From positions 52,825 through 116,824 of the forward strand of contig JANDJE010000005.1 in NCBI GenBank assembly GCA_024331095.1: a stretch of DNA of 64,000 bases. The letters are read 5' to 3'. This DNA is from Nitrospira sp. (GTDB lineage: Bacteria > Nitrospirota > Nitrospiria > Nitrospirales > Nitrospiraceae). Below the pieces are notes generated by a model. The model was not told where the DNA came from, made no database searches, and was given only the letters and a program-made list of their open reading frames with translations. Below are positions 35,957-45,372 of the stretch, one piece after another. Position 1 is the first letter of the stretch, and the number at the start of each line of letters is the position of its first letter. Position numbers and translations under genes: made by a program.

Positions 35957-37042
35957 TCACGTCTCACACGCCAAGACCTTTTTCAAGGCCTGAAGGAACG
36001 CGGCGTTCTCGTCGGCCAGACCGATGGTGACGCGGAGCATCGTTCCTTCGATGTGTCGCACGATGATCCCTTCACGCAGCAGGGCTTCAAACACCCGCCG
36101 CCCGTCCCGGCCGACGTCGAAATACAGAAAATTGGTGTGGCTTGGAATCGGCGTTAATCCAAGCGCCTTAAGCCCTTGACCGACCTGCTCCATACCTTCG
36201 GCGTTGACGGATCGACTTCTCACCATATGTTCCTCGTCACCAAGAGCGGCCGCAGCCGCCCGCTGGGCGAGGCTGTTCGCGTTGAACGGAGGCCGTATCC
36301 GATTCAGAATGCCCGCGATTTCAGACGTCGTAATCCCGTACCCGATCCTCAACCCGGCCAGCCCGTAAATCTTGGAAAAGGTCCTCAGCACCACGACGTT
36401 TCGACCGTCCCGGACATAGGCGATCGTATCGGGGAACCGTGGATCGCGAACGTACTCGAAGTACGCCTCGTCAAACACGACGACCACGTCGTTCGGCACC
36501 GAGGCCATCAGCCGGCCGACTTCGTCGGCCGACACCATGGTCCCCGTAGGATTGTTGGGATTGCAGACGAACAGCAGTCTGGTTCGCGGCGTCACGGCCC
36601 TGGCCATGGCGTCAAGATCGTGGGTCCAGTTCGTCAAGGGTACGACGATGGGATTGCCGTGCGCGGCCGTCACTTCCATCCTGTAGATCACGAAGGTATG
36701 GTCGGCCATGACCGCGTCGTCGCCGGGAGCCAGAAATGCCCGAGCCAATAATCCAAGAAGCTCGTCGGACCCGTTGCCCAAAATAATCTGCTCGCTCGAC
36801 ACCTTCCACCGTTCGGCGAGGACTTGCCTGAGTCGATGTCCTCCGCCGTCGGGATAGCGATGCAAGTTGTCGGTCGCCCCCGCCAGCGCCGCCAGCGCTT
36901 TGGGAGAAGGCCCGATCGGGTTTTCATTGGAGGCAAGCTTGATCACTCGGCCAAGCCCGAGTTCACGCTGCAGCTCCTCGATCGGTTTTCCCGGAACGTA
37001 GGGGGTCAGGGATTGGATGTCGGGATGAATGTGAAGCGCCAT
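35957..37042 (-). CDS. hisC: Histidinol-phosphate/aromatic aminotransferase
   Basis: The 361-residue PLP enzyme has the class-I fold: LASNENPIGPSPKAL, NGSDELLGLLARAF, NPNNPTGTMVSADEV, VFDEAYFEYV, and the PLP lysine in RTFSKIYGLAGLRIGYG. HisC-like aminotransferases can use histidinol phosphate or aromatic keto acids. The position between pheA and aroF points to the aromatic role (last step to phenylalanine/tyrosine), possibly alongside histidine synthesis. Confidence 0.9.
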   Translation of the reverse strand: MALHIHPDIQSLTPYVPGKPIEELQRELGLGRVIKLASNENPIGPSPKALAALAGATDNLHRYPDGGGHRLRQVLAERWKVSSEQIILGNGSDELLGLLARAFLAPGDDAVMADHTFVIYRMEVTAAHGNPIVVPLTNWTHDLDAMARAVTPRTRLLFVCNPNNPTGTMVSADEVGRLMASVPNDVVVVFDEAYFEYVRDPRFPDTIAYVRDGRNVVVLRTFSKIYGLAGLRIGYGITTSEIAGILNRIRPPFNANSLAQRAAAAALGDEEHMVRSRSVNAEGMEQVGQGLKALGLTPIPSHTNFLYFDVGRDGRRVFEALLREGIIVRHIEGTMLRVTIGLADENAAFLQALKKVLACET

Positions 37043-37046
37043 GAGA

Positions 37047-38123
37047 TCAACTGTATATCGGATAGGAACCGAGAATTTTCATAAACAAGCAGCGTCCTTT
37101 GACTTCTTCGACCGCCCTGCTGACCCGATCTTCCGTAATATGTCCTTCGACGTCGACGAAGAAAATGTACTCCCAGGCTTTGCGCTGTGAAGGCCGTGAT
37201 TCGATTTTCGTCATGTTGATCCCATGAGAGGCGAACGGGCGCAGAAGCTCGTAGAGGGCCCCGACCTTGTCTTTGATCGACAGCATCAGCGACGTCTTGT
37301 CTCGTCCCGTCCGCTCGGACGGTTTCTGCGACAACACCAGAAAGCGGGTCATGTTGTTGACATTGTCTTCGATGCGAGCCCGGATCACGTTCAATCCGTA
37401 CAATTGTCCGGCCAATTCCGATGCGATCGCGGCGGACGACGGCTCATCGATGCAGAGCTCGGCGGCCCGCGCCGTGCTGGCCACCTCCACGGCCGGAACG
37501 TGCGGCAGATGAGTCTCCAGCCAATTGCGGCACTGGGCGATGGCGTGCGGATGAGAATAAATTTTCTTCACCTCTTCGAGGAGAGTGGACTTCGACAGTA
37601 AATGATGGGTGACTTCTTGGAGGATCTCGCCGTAGATCAACAAGTTCGAGTCAATGAACATGTCCAGCGTGTGATTGACCACGCCTTCTGTCGTATTCTC
37701 GATCGGCACGACGCCGAAATGGGCCCGCCCCCGCTCGACCTCATTAAACACTTCCTTGATGCTGTGCACCGGAACATACTGGGCCGATGAGCCGAACTTC
37801 TGCATGCAGGCCATGTGGGTGAAGGTCGCCCTGGGTCCGAGATAGGCCACCGTTTGAGGCCCCTCCAGAGACAACGACGCCGACATGATCTCCCGATAGA
37901 CCGACCGAATCGCCTCGGTCGGGAACGGGCCGGTGTTTTGTTTGGTTAACCGTTCGATAATAGCCGTCTCCCGCCCCTGCGTATGGAGATTGGCGTTCGC
38001 ATCCTTCTCCCTCTTGAGTCGCCCGATCTCGATCACATGTTTGGATCGCTCATTGAGAAGACGGATGATTTCGTCATCGATCCGATCGATTTCATTGCGG
38101 TAATCGAGCAAGTCTTTGGGCAT
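37047..38123 (-). CDS. pheA: Chorismate mutase-prephenate dehydratase (P-protein)
   Basis: The 358-residue bifunctional enzyme leads to phenylpyruvate. An AroQ chorismate mutase domain (residues 1-90, RIDDEIIRLLNERSKHV) is followed by the prephenate dehydratase domain (YLGPRATFTHMA; PIENTTEGVVNHTLD; TRFLVLS). The C-terminal ACT domain (ALYELLRPFASHGINMTKIE, then SRP) can bind phenylalanine for feedback. I start at ATG 38123. It heads a run of minus-strand genes reaching the PCP_red gene at 27216. Confidence 0.95.
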   Translation of the reverse strand: MPKDLLDYRNEIDRIDDEIIRLLNERSKHVIEIGRLKREKDANANLHTQGRETAIIERLTKQNTGPFPTEAIRSVYREIMSASLSLEGPQTVAYLGPRATFTHMACMQKFGSSAQYVPVHSIKEVFNEVERGRAHFGVVPIENTTEGVVNHTLDMFIDSNLLIYGEILQEVTHHLLSKSTLLEEVKKIYSHPHAIAQCRNWLETHLPHVPAVEVASTARAAELCIDEPSSAAIASELAGQLYGLNVIRARIEDNVNNMTRFLVLSQKPSERTGRDKTSLMLSIKDKVGALYELLRPFASHGINMTKIESRPSQRKAWEYIFFVDVEGHITEDRVSRAVEEVKGRCLFMKILGSYPIYS

Positions 38124-38330
38124 GACCACCAAGCCTTGGACTCTGCATTGCAACGAGTCTTGAGCGGCCCCTTCACACACCTAACTTATGAGGCAAGGGT
38201 GGAATCTTACAGGAACCTTCAAAACCATTGCAAGGACGGCTCTTTACTCAGGGAGATACCGCAGAGCTGCTAGGAACGGCAGGAGACACATCGAGCTCCC
38301 GCTTGGAGAATCTCTCTATCGGGCATCGGG

Positions 38331-39335
38331 CTAAAGAAGCCGATTTAACGGACGGTTGAAATGTTCGAAGGTCCTTCTGGTGGCCTGGCGGCCTCGACCG
38401 GTTCGAGCAAGAAAGCCGGCTTGAATCAAATAGGGCTCATACACGTCTTCGATGGTCCCTTTGTCTTCTTGGAGCGCCGCAGCCAGGGACTCGACCCCGA
38501 CCGGTCCGCCGTTGAACTTGTCGATGATCGTCAAGAGAATCTTCCGGTCCATGTCGTCAAATCCGACTTCATCGATCCCGACCCAGGCCAGCCCTTCGCG
38601 GGCCACCGATTTGGTAATATGGCCGTCCGCCTTGACCTGCGCATAGTCCCTGATCCGTTTGACGAGCCGGTTGGCGATGCGCGGCGTCCCGCGCGCACGG
38701 GCGGCGATTTCCGCCGCGCCGTCTCGATCGATCCCTATGCCCAACACCCCGGCCGAGCGGGTCACAATGGCCTCCAACTCAACCGGGGAGTAAAATTCGA
38801 GTCGGTACACAAGGCCGAACCGGTCGCGGAGGGGCGACGTCAACGCCCCCGCCCTCGTCGTCGCTCCCACGAGGGTAAAGCGCGGCAGATCGAGCTTGAC
38901 CGTCCTCGTTCCCGGCCCCTGACCGATCACCAGATCAAGTTGATAATCCTCCATCGCGGGATAGAGGGCTTCTTCTACGGAGGCCGGCAACCGATGAATT
39001 TCATCGATGAAGAGGACGTCGTATTCTTGCAGGTTGGTGAGAATCGCGGCCAGATCTCCCGCGTGGGCCAACACCAAACCCGACGTTGACCGTAACGACG
39101 CGCCCATTTCATTGGCGATGATGTGGGCGATCGTGGTCTTCCCCAATCCCGGCGGGCCGTAGAAAATCGCATGATCGAGAGGGTCCCCCCGCCGTTTGGC
39201 CGCCTCAATGCAGACGCGCAACGACTCCTTCATCTTATCTTGTCCGACATATTCGTTCAGCGCCTGAGGACGGAGGGCCTGTTCGATCCCCCGCTCTTCA
39301 TCCATCGCTCGATCGGGCACGATCCGTTCGGTCAT
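38331..39335 (-). CDS. ruvB: Holliday junction branch-migration ATPase RuvB
   Basis: The 334-residue motor has Walker [13 protein letters not shown], Walker B FIDEIHRL, sensor [18 protein letters not shown], and a C-terminal winged helix ending [11 protein letters not shown]. RuvA loads it on crossovers during recombination. I choose ATG 39335; the upstream frame reads a non-family sequence and overlaps the Cys-rich gene. It is the last gene of yebC-ruvA-(Cys-rich)-ruvB; ruvC is missing from the cluster. Confidence 0.96.
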   Translation of the reverse strand: MTERIVPDRAMDEERGIEQALRPQALNEYVGQDKMKESLRVCIEAAKRRGDPLDHAIFYGPPGLGKTTIAHIIANEMGASLRSTSGLVLAHAGDLAAILTNLQEYDVLFIDEIHRLPASVEEALYPAMEDYQLDLVIGQGPGTRTVKLDLPRFTLVGATTRAGALTSPLRDRFGLVYRLEFYSPVELEAIVTRSAGVLGIGIDRDGAAEIAARARGTPRIANRLVKRIRDYAQVKADGHITKSVAREGLAWVGIDEVGFDDMDRKILLTIIDKFNGGPVGVESLAAALQEDKGTIEDVYEPYLIQAGFLARTGRGRQATRRTFEHFNRPLNRLL

Positions 39336-39352
39336 CACTTCCCTACAGAGAC

Positions 39353-39847
39353 TTATTTTTCTTCCGGCGCCCGTTGATATTTGGGAGGGGGAGGCAACGC
39401 TCCTCGCCCCGGCGTGGGCGTATTGCCGCAATCCGGCGGACAGAATTTCATTCCCTGGCTTGGGTCCGGAAAACTCTGTTCCATCTTCTGCAACTGGCAT
39501 TGCGTCAGTCGTCCACCGTCTCCGCCGCCGCAACGGGCCGGTACCGAGGAGCTTCCGATTTCCACATACCCCGCCGGGCAAGATCCGCAGACCGCCAGGG
39601 GATTCGCTCCCAACGGCACACATTCGACCAGGGTCGGGTCATCCTCCTTGCAAATCCCCGGCGCTTGCGTGACACCGGTGACGGCGTATCCTTGCGGACA
39701 AGTTCCGCAGGTCATCCGAATGGTGGGAGGCGATTCGGGTGCGTCCTGCGCGAACCCCCTCCCCAACCCAGCCCCGACAATCAACGTTGTTCCCAGGCCG
39801 ATGATAAGCGCGCGCCGAGCAAAGACCGTCGATGATTGATCGACCAC
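39353..39847 (-). CDS. Cysteine-rich secreted protein with a duplicated motif
   Basis: The 164-residue exported protein has a signal segment (residues about 12-33, ending GRGFAQD). The mature part carries two similar units: [12 protein letters not shown] then [12 protein letters not shown], each followed by further cysteines, and a third CPPDC near the end. The tail is proline-rich ([12 protein letters not shown]). I do not recognise the family. It sits between ruvA and ruvB, an unexpected place. I choose GTG 39847; a TTG at 39865 is an alternative. Confidence 0.6.
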   Translation of the reverse strand: MVDQSSTVFARRALIIGLGTTLIVGAGLGRGFAQDAPESPPTIRMTCGTCPQGYAVTGVTQAPGICKEDDPTLVECVPLGANPLAVCGSCPAGYVEIGSSSVPARCGGGDGGRLTQCQLQKMEQSFPDPSQGMKFCPPDCGNTPTPGRGALPPPPKYQRAPEEK

Positions 39848-39851
39848 CCCG

Positions 39852-40457
39852 TCACCCCCTCGCAAGTTCTTTGAGGCCTTCGCGAATGAGATTGGTCAAC
39901 GGCAGAGGGTCTGCCGCAGTCTTCGTGACCCGCCTTAACGCTTCCTTGACGTCGTGAGGGCGATAGCCAAGATTCACCAACGCGGACAGGGCATCGTCAA
40001 AGAAACCGCCGGTCTCCGCCGCCGCCACCGGCGTCTCACCGGAAGTCGATTCGACCTTGCCGACCTTGTCCTTAAGTTCCAGCGCGATACGGCCCGCGGA
40101 CTTTTTCCCAATACCGGGGATCGTCGCCAATTTCTCGACGTCTTCGGTCCTGATCGCGCGGAGGAGGTCGGCGATCGGCATACTTGACAGAACGTTCAAC
40201 GCCAGTTTGGGACCGATGCCCGTCACCGTCGTCAGCAAGAGAAACGACTCCTTTTCTCGCGGCGAGAGAAAGCCGAACAGTTGAATGGCATCCTCCCTCA
40301 AGTGGGTATGGATGTTGAGTGCGACCGTTTCGTTGAGATTTGGAAGCGCGTAATAGGTGCTCAGGGGAATATGGACTTCGTAGCCGACCCCTTGAACGTC
40401 CAGCGTGAGATGGGTCGGCGCCTTGAAGATGAGCTTTCCCGTGAGAAGGGCGATCAT
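39852..40457 (-). CDS. ruvA: Holliday junction-binding protein RuvA
   Basis: The 201-residue tetramer subunit binds four-way junctions and recruits RuvB. The OB-fold N-terminus (MIALLTGKLIFKAPTHL) leads into two helix-hairpin-helix motifs (TVTGIGPKLALNVLS and IPGIGKKSAGRIALEL). The C-terminal domain III contacts RuvB (residues about 150-201). It follows yebC with a 45-base gap. Confidence 0.95.
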   Translation of the reverse strand: MIALLTGKLIFKAPTHLTLDVQGVGYEVHIPLSTYYALPNLNETVALNIHTHLREDAIQLFGFLSPREKESFLLLTTVTGIGPKLALNVLSSMPIADLLRAIRTEDVEKLATIPGIGKKSAGRIALELKDKVGKVESTSGETPVAAAETGGFFDDALSALVNLGYRPHDVKEALRRVTKTAADPLPLTNLIREGLKELARG

Positions 40458-40502
40458 CTCGTCTCGTCCCTCGGGGGCGACGAGTCCGTGTCCCGGGCAC
40501 GC

Positions 40503-41258
40503 CTACCCAGCCGCGACGGCAACCTTTTCCATTACCTCGTCGGGAATGTCAAAATTGGCGTGGACCCTCTGAACATCGTCATGCTCATCGAGGATTTCCA
40601 TCAGCTTGAGCATTTGTTCAGCGGGTTTTTCATCGAGACGGACTGTGCTTTGGGGAATATAGGTGATCTCCGCGAGGGCGGTTTCGATCTTCGCGTCGGC
40701 CAAGGCTTTCTTCACGGCTTCAAAATCAGGGGGCGCCGTGATGATTTCGAACATCTTCTCTCCGACTCTGACGTCGTCCGCGCCGGCATCAAGTGCCACG
40801 GACAGCAACGTATCTTCGTCCACTTTCCCTTTCTCGACCGTCAGAAGTCCTTTTTTGTGAAACTGCCATGACACCGCTCCGGCCTCCGCCATGGTCCCAT
40901 TATTTTTGGTCAAGAGACTGCGAACTTCCGCGACCGTGCGGTTGCGGTTATCGCTCGTAATTTCAAGGAGCAGCGCGGTGCCCCCGGGGCCATATCCTTC
41001 CAGGGTGAATTCTTCGTACGACACTCCCGGCAGTTCCCCCGTTCCCCGCTGGATGGCTTTCTTGATCGTGTCGCTCGGCATATTGGCGTCTTTGGCCTTT
41101 GAGATGGCCAGACGAAGGCGCGGATTGCCGTCTGGGTCGCCCCCGGACCGAGCCGCGATGGTCAATTCTCTGATGAGCCGCGTGAAGATCTTTCCACGCT
41201 TGGCATCCTGCGCCGATTTGTGCCGCTTGATGGTTGCCCAATGACTATGGCCGCCCAT
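40503..41258 (-). CDS. yebC: YebC/PmpR-family protein
   Basis: The 251-residue protein starts MGGHSHWATIKRHKSAQDA, the family signature, and continues FTRLIRELTIAAR and DNRNRTVAEVRSLLTK. This family was long called a transcriptional regulator; members also bind ribosomes and help translation of proline stretches. It often sits next to ruvC-ruvA-ruvB. Here ruvA follows directly. Confidence 0.95.
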   Translation of the reverse strand: MGGHSHWATIKRHKSAQDAKRGKIFTRLIRELTIAARSGGDPDGNPRLRLAISKAKDANMPSDTIKKAIQRGTGELPGVSYEEFTLEGYGPGGTALLLEITSDNRNRTVAEVRSLLTKNNGTMAEAGAVSWQFHKKGLLTVEKGKVDEDTLLSVALDAGADDVRVGEKMFEIITAPPDFEAVKKALADAKIETALAEITYIPQSTVRLDEKPAEQMLKLMEILDEHDDVQRVHANFDIPDEVMEKVAVAAG

Positions 41259-41401
41259 GATTCATTCCCCTGATAGCTTCCCTCTCCACCGGCTCCCTTT
41301 CAGAACTGGCCGAAGACGCCGTGGTGTGACGACGGCGATCAACTTTTTGTACTCGTAGCATAGGCCTTGCAGAAGAGTCAATGCGCTCGCCACCCACCCA
41401 T

Positions 41402-41439
41402 CCTCTGCTTTCAACGCATCCCTCTGCTTTCAACGCATC
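41402..41439 (+). repeat. Perfect 19-base tandem duplication upstream of yebC
   Basis: CCTCTGCTTTCAACGCATC occurs twice in direct succession (41402-41420 and 41421-41439). The second copy runs into a palindrome GCATCGATGC (41435-41444). It lies about 145-180 bases before the yebC start, in a stretch (41259-41533) where I see no gene. It could be a recent slip duplication or a double binding site. Confidence 0.8.
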
Positions 41440-41533
41440 GATGCAGGAGCGAGAACGAACCGCGTAGAGAGCCCGCACCCACAGCACACTTTATACGGAG
41501 GCGACCGAACGGAATGACCATAAAAAATCAAAA

Positions 41534-41558
41534 GCCCATCCAGCCAGGCTGAATGGGC
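41534..41558 (-). terminator. Rho-independent terminator after the zinc-ribbon/PCP_red gene
   Basis: On the minus strand GCCCAT-T-CAGCC / GGCTG-G-ATGGGC forms a hairpin with one mismatch, followed by TTTTGATTTTTTA. It lies 34 bases after the stop of the gene ending at 41593, so it should end that transcript before the yebC promoter region. Confidence 0.85.
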
Positions 41559-41592
41559 CACGATCCACAGGAGTATGACACAGGGGCCGTGA

Positions 41593-42279
41593 TTACATGA
41601 ACTTCAGGAACTTCTCCTTGGCCTCATCCATGACCTGGGCCGTCACCGTCTGCAGGCCCCGTTCTCTGGCCACTCGCTCGATCTCTTTGCGGGCCATGGG
41701 GCGAATGAAGTCAGGAATGTTCTCCAACCGCTGCTCAGCCTCGCGCGACCAGACAAGGCCGTTCGGCGAGTCGTTTTTTGAATCATCCATCACTTGAAGT
41801 GTGATAGTCTTGAACCCCTGTTTGCGGGCATAGGTTTCCACGCTGCTCTGCACCATCGGTTTGACGAAGGCGGGCAGGCGATCAAGCTTTTCCCTGGCGT
41901 CCGGAGTCCAGGTGAATTCAGACGACCCGCCGTTGGACGGCTTGCCCGAACTCGTCAAGCCCATCTCCGCGACCATGGCCGAAAACGGGCAGCCGCCGGT
42001 CGTTTTTTCTCCCGTTTTTGAAGGAGCCGCCGAGACCGCGGACTTGACCTTCTGCATCTTGTCCGCCAAGGACGCCAGCGTGGGGTCCGTCGCCTCCGCG
42101 CGCGCGCCCAGTTTGAGCCCCAACGCGTTCATCATGTTGGTTTCGCCCGCATTGGTCACCATCGAGAATTTGGCGTTGCAGGAGGGGCAGCCGAAGAAGA
42201 CCCCCAGCGACCCCCCTTCGGGCTTTTCAACCTTCTCGAGGGCCATATATGTTTCACAGGTGAGACAAACGAATTTCAT
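41593..42279 (-). CDS. Zinc-ribbon plus two-repeat PCP_red protein
   Basis: The 228-residue protein starts MKFVCLTCETYM. A CxxC...CxxC zinc-ribbon (CLTC, CPSC) occupies residues 5-33. A linker follows with one further cysteine (GGCPFSAM). Two PCP_red modules follow (WTPDAREKLDRLPAFVKPM and WSREAEQRLENIPDFIRPM), each with a basic helix and an EIxxxV-like tail. AAGGAG five bases before ATG 42279 supports the start. It resembles the four-repeat protein at 27216 but adds a metal-binding head. The role is unknown. Confidence 0.82.
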   Translation of the reverse strand: MKFVCLTCETYMALEKVEKPEGGSLGVFFGCPSCNAKFSMVTNAGETNMMNALGLKLGARAEATDPTLASLADKMQKVKSAVSAAPSKTGEKTTGGCPFSAMVAEMGLTSSGKPSNGGSSEFTWTPDAREKLDRLPAFVKPMVQSSVETYARKQGFKTITLQVMDDSKNDSPNGLVWSREAEQRLENIPDFIRPMARKEIERVARERGLQTVTAQVMDEAKEKFLKFM

Positions 42280-42523
42280 TGCAACTCCTTCGCTCCATTC
42301 TTGAGCGCTTGAGTGATCCCCCGATTTTTTCTTCCCTGACCGGCATGGCGGAATCCAACAGCCGCACCGGTCGCCTCCTCTTGGCATGTTTACGGTAACA
42401 CGGAGATTTTAGGCGAGTCAAACCAGCGGGGCGAGGGTGAGGCGGAGGTCCGCTACAGTTCCCGCCCCTTACGCCGATAGAGGAGATGGAGCCGGTTTTC
42501 TTTTTTACTAAGAGGTCGATCAT

Positions 42524-43384
42524 ATGCCGTCGGCTGAAGAACTGGTACAATCCTGTGCGTCTATTCCGACGTTGCCGGAAGTTTACGTTCACGCGCGAAA
42601 CGTCGTGGACGACCCTGGTTCGACCGGTGACGACCTCGCCGGTATCATCAAGCGAGACCCGGCCCTCTCAGCCAGACTGTTTCGCGTCGCCAACGACCCT
42701 CGTCATGGATTCCCTCGACAGATCGATACCATCGAGAGCGCCGTCCGTCTCATCGGCCCACAAGCGGCTGCGGAGGTCGTCGGCGCCGCCACGGTCGGAC
42801 GGACATTTTCGGGAATGCCAGCTTACCTGATAGATGTCGCCAAGTTCTGGCGCAAGAGCTTGCTTTGCGCCCTGCTGGCGGAGAAAATCGCCGAATTGAG
42901 CGGCCTCGATCACAGTGAACGCTTTTACGTGGCGGGTCTGTTCCGTGACATCGGCCATCTGGTCCTTTACCAAACCGTCCCCCAACGAGCCCAGTCTTCT
43001 TTTATCGAAGCGGGCTATTTAGAAACTTCCCTGGCCGACGTGGAACAGTCCAACATCGGATGTGACTTTGCGGAGGTGGGAGGGGAATTCATGAGGTCAC
43101 TGGGCCTGCCGCTTCAGCTTGAACGGGGAGTCCGTTGGCAGCTCGATCCCGGCAAGGCCGGCGACTTCGTTCTCCATGCTTCTATCGTCCATCTAGCAGG
43201 CGCGATTGCCGATTATGAGGAGCCGGTTGAAACAACCCGCTGCCCCGGCTGGTTGTCCCTTCACCCTGACGCCATCGCCGCCACCAAGTTTGCGCCCGCC
43301 TCCGTCCCGACCTTGCTCACGGAAGCGCAAGCCGACCTGCAACGGGTCTTGCGCCTCGTCTCGCCTCTCGCCAAAGCCGCCTAA
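42524..43384 (+). CDS. HDOD-domain protein
   Basis: The 286-residue cytoplasmic protein matches the HDOD (HD-related output) domain: SCASIPTLPEVYVHARN, IIKRDPALSARLFRVAN, and VAGLFRDIGHLVLYQTV, in which the HD pair of true hydrolases is altered, as is usual for HDOD. Such proteins act as scaffolds in signalling and motility control. No enzymatic or receiver domain is attached. It is alone on the plus strand between two minus-strand operons. Confidence 0.85.
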   Translation: MPSAEELVQSCASIPTLPEVYVHARNVVDDPGSTGDDLAGIIKRDPALSARLFRVANDPRHGFPRQIDTIESAVRLIGPQAAAEVVGAATVGRTFSGMPAYLIDVAKFWRKSLLCALLAEKIAELSGLDHSERFYVAGLFRDIGHLVLYQTVPQRAQSSFIEAGYLETSLADVEQSNIGCDFAEVGGEFMRSLGLPLQLERGVRWQLDPGKAGDFVLHASIVHLAGAIADYEEPVETTRCPGWLSLHPDAIAATKFAPASVPTLLTEAQADLQRVLRLVSPLAKAA

Positions 43385-43506
43385 TGCTTCAGGAACGATT
43401 TCGCCGGGGAGGGCGAGCACGAGGCGAGGCATCCGACGACATTCCGGCGGAAGGGGCGGCGATGGACGAGCCGAAGACGGACGACGGTTGCATCCCCCAC
43501 TCGTCA

Positions 43507-45372
43507 TTAAATGGAATACTGAAAGGTCGACTTGACTCCAAGGGTCTCATCCAACACGCCTCGCTGCTTGAGCGCGTCCACGACCTGCTTGATCGCCACG
43601 TCGAGATCCATTGGTCCGTTCAAGATTACGTCGGTGCTGGGCGGAGGCTCTTCGGCGGTCCTACTCACGTGCACGGCGATGACCGGCGCCGGATGCACGA
43701 GCGTTCTGATCACTTGCAACGCTTCCCGATAGGCCAACCCGAAGGGATTCGTGGTGGACACCACGATCAAGCCCGTATCGATCAGCAGTCGCGCCACTTC
43801 TCCGTATCGCCGGGCCATTTCCGCCGTCTGACTCTTTTCTTCTTCGCTTAGGTCGGCGTCGAGCCCCCGCCGCAAATTTTCGCCGTCCAACAGATACGCA
43901 TGGCGCCCGTCGGCAATGAGTCGCCCTTCCAATTTTCTGGCCAACAACGACTTCCCGGCATGCCGCCCGCCGGTAAAGAGCACCACCGCGGACCGGTGGC
44001 CGTAGTGCTTCGCGCGGTCTTCGACGCCGACTTCGCCCTTCACCCACGCAAAGTCTCGCCGGCGCGCCTCTTCTCGCAGCGACTCCTGGTCGTCCGGCAC
44101 CATTTCCGTCACGATGCCGCCGCCCGCGATGTCGTATTCATCCACCAACACAAATCGCCCGGTCGCTTCGAACGACGAAGACACATCGAACGCGATCGGG
44201 GTCTTGGTCCGGACGGTCAGCTCGGCGACTTGATTCCGATTCACCACCGCCGCCCCCTGTTGCTGATTCAGGTCCGTCGTGTCGATGATGCGATGAAGCG
44301 CCATCACTTCGCACTCGACCTCCTTGGTGGCGACCCGCAGCACGTACTTTCGTCCTCGCTCCAGCGGGCGCTTGCCCAGCCAAAACAGGTTGGCCTTGAA
44401 CGACGTTGAGACGTGGGGCAGGTCGTTCGAATGGGCGGCGATTTCCCCCCGCTCCACGAAGATCTGCTCATCGAGGGTCACGCCGATGGATTGGCCCGCC
44501 TCGGCGCTCATCGGAAGGGGCTCGACGTTGAACGCTTCGATCGATTTGACGTTGGCCCGCTTGTTCGAGGGAGAGAAGATCAGTTGGTCGCCGACTTTCA
44601 AACGACCGGCCGTGATGCGGCCTGCGATGATACGACGCGCATCGAACTTGTACACGTCCTGAACGGGAAATCGCAAAGGCTGATCGGCCGAGGCCGTTTC
44701 CTTTTTGAAGAGACTGAGGGTGTCCAGGACGGTCGGCCCCCCGTACCACGGCATGGCCCGGCTGCGGTCGGCAATGTTGTCGCCGAGCTTGGCGCTGACC
44801 GGGATGATCCGTTCGGGGATCGCGCCGAACTGCCCGAGAAACTCCCGATATTCTTTCTCGATGCCGTCGAAGACATCCTGCCGATAGCCGACCAGGTCCA
44901 TCTTATTGACGACGACCGCGAACTGACGGACTCCAAGAAGCGAGAGCAGGTACCCGTGTTTTTTGGACTGCTCTTTCACTCCCTCAAGGGCGTCGATCAC
45001 GAGGAGCGCCGCCTCTGCCCTGGCCGCGCCGGAGACCATGTTTTTAAGGAACTCCTTGTGGCCCGGCGCATCGATGATAATGTACTGCCGTCCCTTCCAA
45101 ATAAAAAACGTCCGCGCCGTATCGATCGTGATACCCTGCTCCTGCTCTTCCAAGAACGCATCAAACAGAAACGCGTACTCGAATTCCTTCCCCTGCTGGC
45201 GGCAGATCGCCTGCACCTTTTCCAGTTTGCCCTCCGGCAACGACCCGGTATCCGCATAGAGCCGTCCCACGAGCGTGGACTTTCCGTGGTCCACGTGACC
45301 GACAATGACGATGTTGAAATGCTCGTCCGGTTTCGAAGCGGTTCGCGCCGCCGTCGCCGTCGCCTCGTCCAT
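43507..45372 (-). CDS. cysN: Sulfate adenylyltransferase large subunit CysN fused to a degenerate APS kinase (CysC-like)
   Basis: The 621-residue protein is the GTPase subunit of ATP sulfurylase. CysN motifs: GHVDHGKST (P-loop), [15 protein letters not shown], and the beta-barrel domains to about residue 430. The C-terminal 170 residues resemble APS kinase, with P-loop [13 protein letters not shown] and [15 protein letters not shown]. The SP-R substrate motif and the lid motif DPKGLYKKAR are not present. I therefore call the kinase part degenerate. It overlaps the cysD stop by one base (TAATG). Confidence 0.9.
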   Translation of the reverse strand: MDEATATAARTASKPDEHFNIVIVGHVDHGKSTLVGRLYADTGSLPEGKLEKVQAICRQQGKEFEYAFLFDAFLEEQEQGITIDTARTFFIWKGRQYIIIDAPGHKEFLKNMVSGAARAEAALLVIDALEGVKEQSKKHGYLLSLLGVRQFAVVVNKMDLVGYRQDVFDGIEKEYREFLGQFGAIPERIIPVSAKLGDNIADRSRAMPWYGGPTVLDTLSLFKKETASADQPLRFPVQDVYKFDARRIIAGRITAGRLKVGDQLIFSPSNKRANVKSIEAFNVEPLPMSAEAGQSIGVTLDEQIFVERGEIAAHSNDLPHVSTSFKANLFWLGKRPLERGRKYVLRVATKEVECEVMALHRIIDTTDLNQQQGAAVVNRNQVAELTVRTKTPIAFDVSSSFEATGRFVLVDEYDIAGGGIVTEMVPDDQESLREEARRRDFAWVKGEVGVEDRAKHYGHRSAVVLFTGGRHAGKSLLARKLEGRLIADGRHAYLLDGENLRRGLDADLSEEEKSQTAEMARRYGEVARLLIDTGLIVVSTTNPFGLAYREALQVIRTLVHPAPVIAVHVSRTAEEPPPSTDVILNGPMDLDVAIKQVVDALKQRGVLDETLGVKSTFQYSI

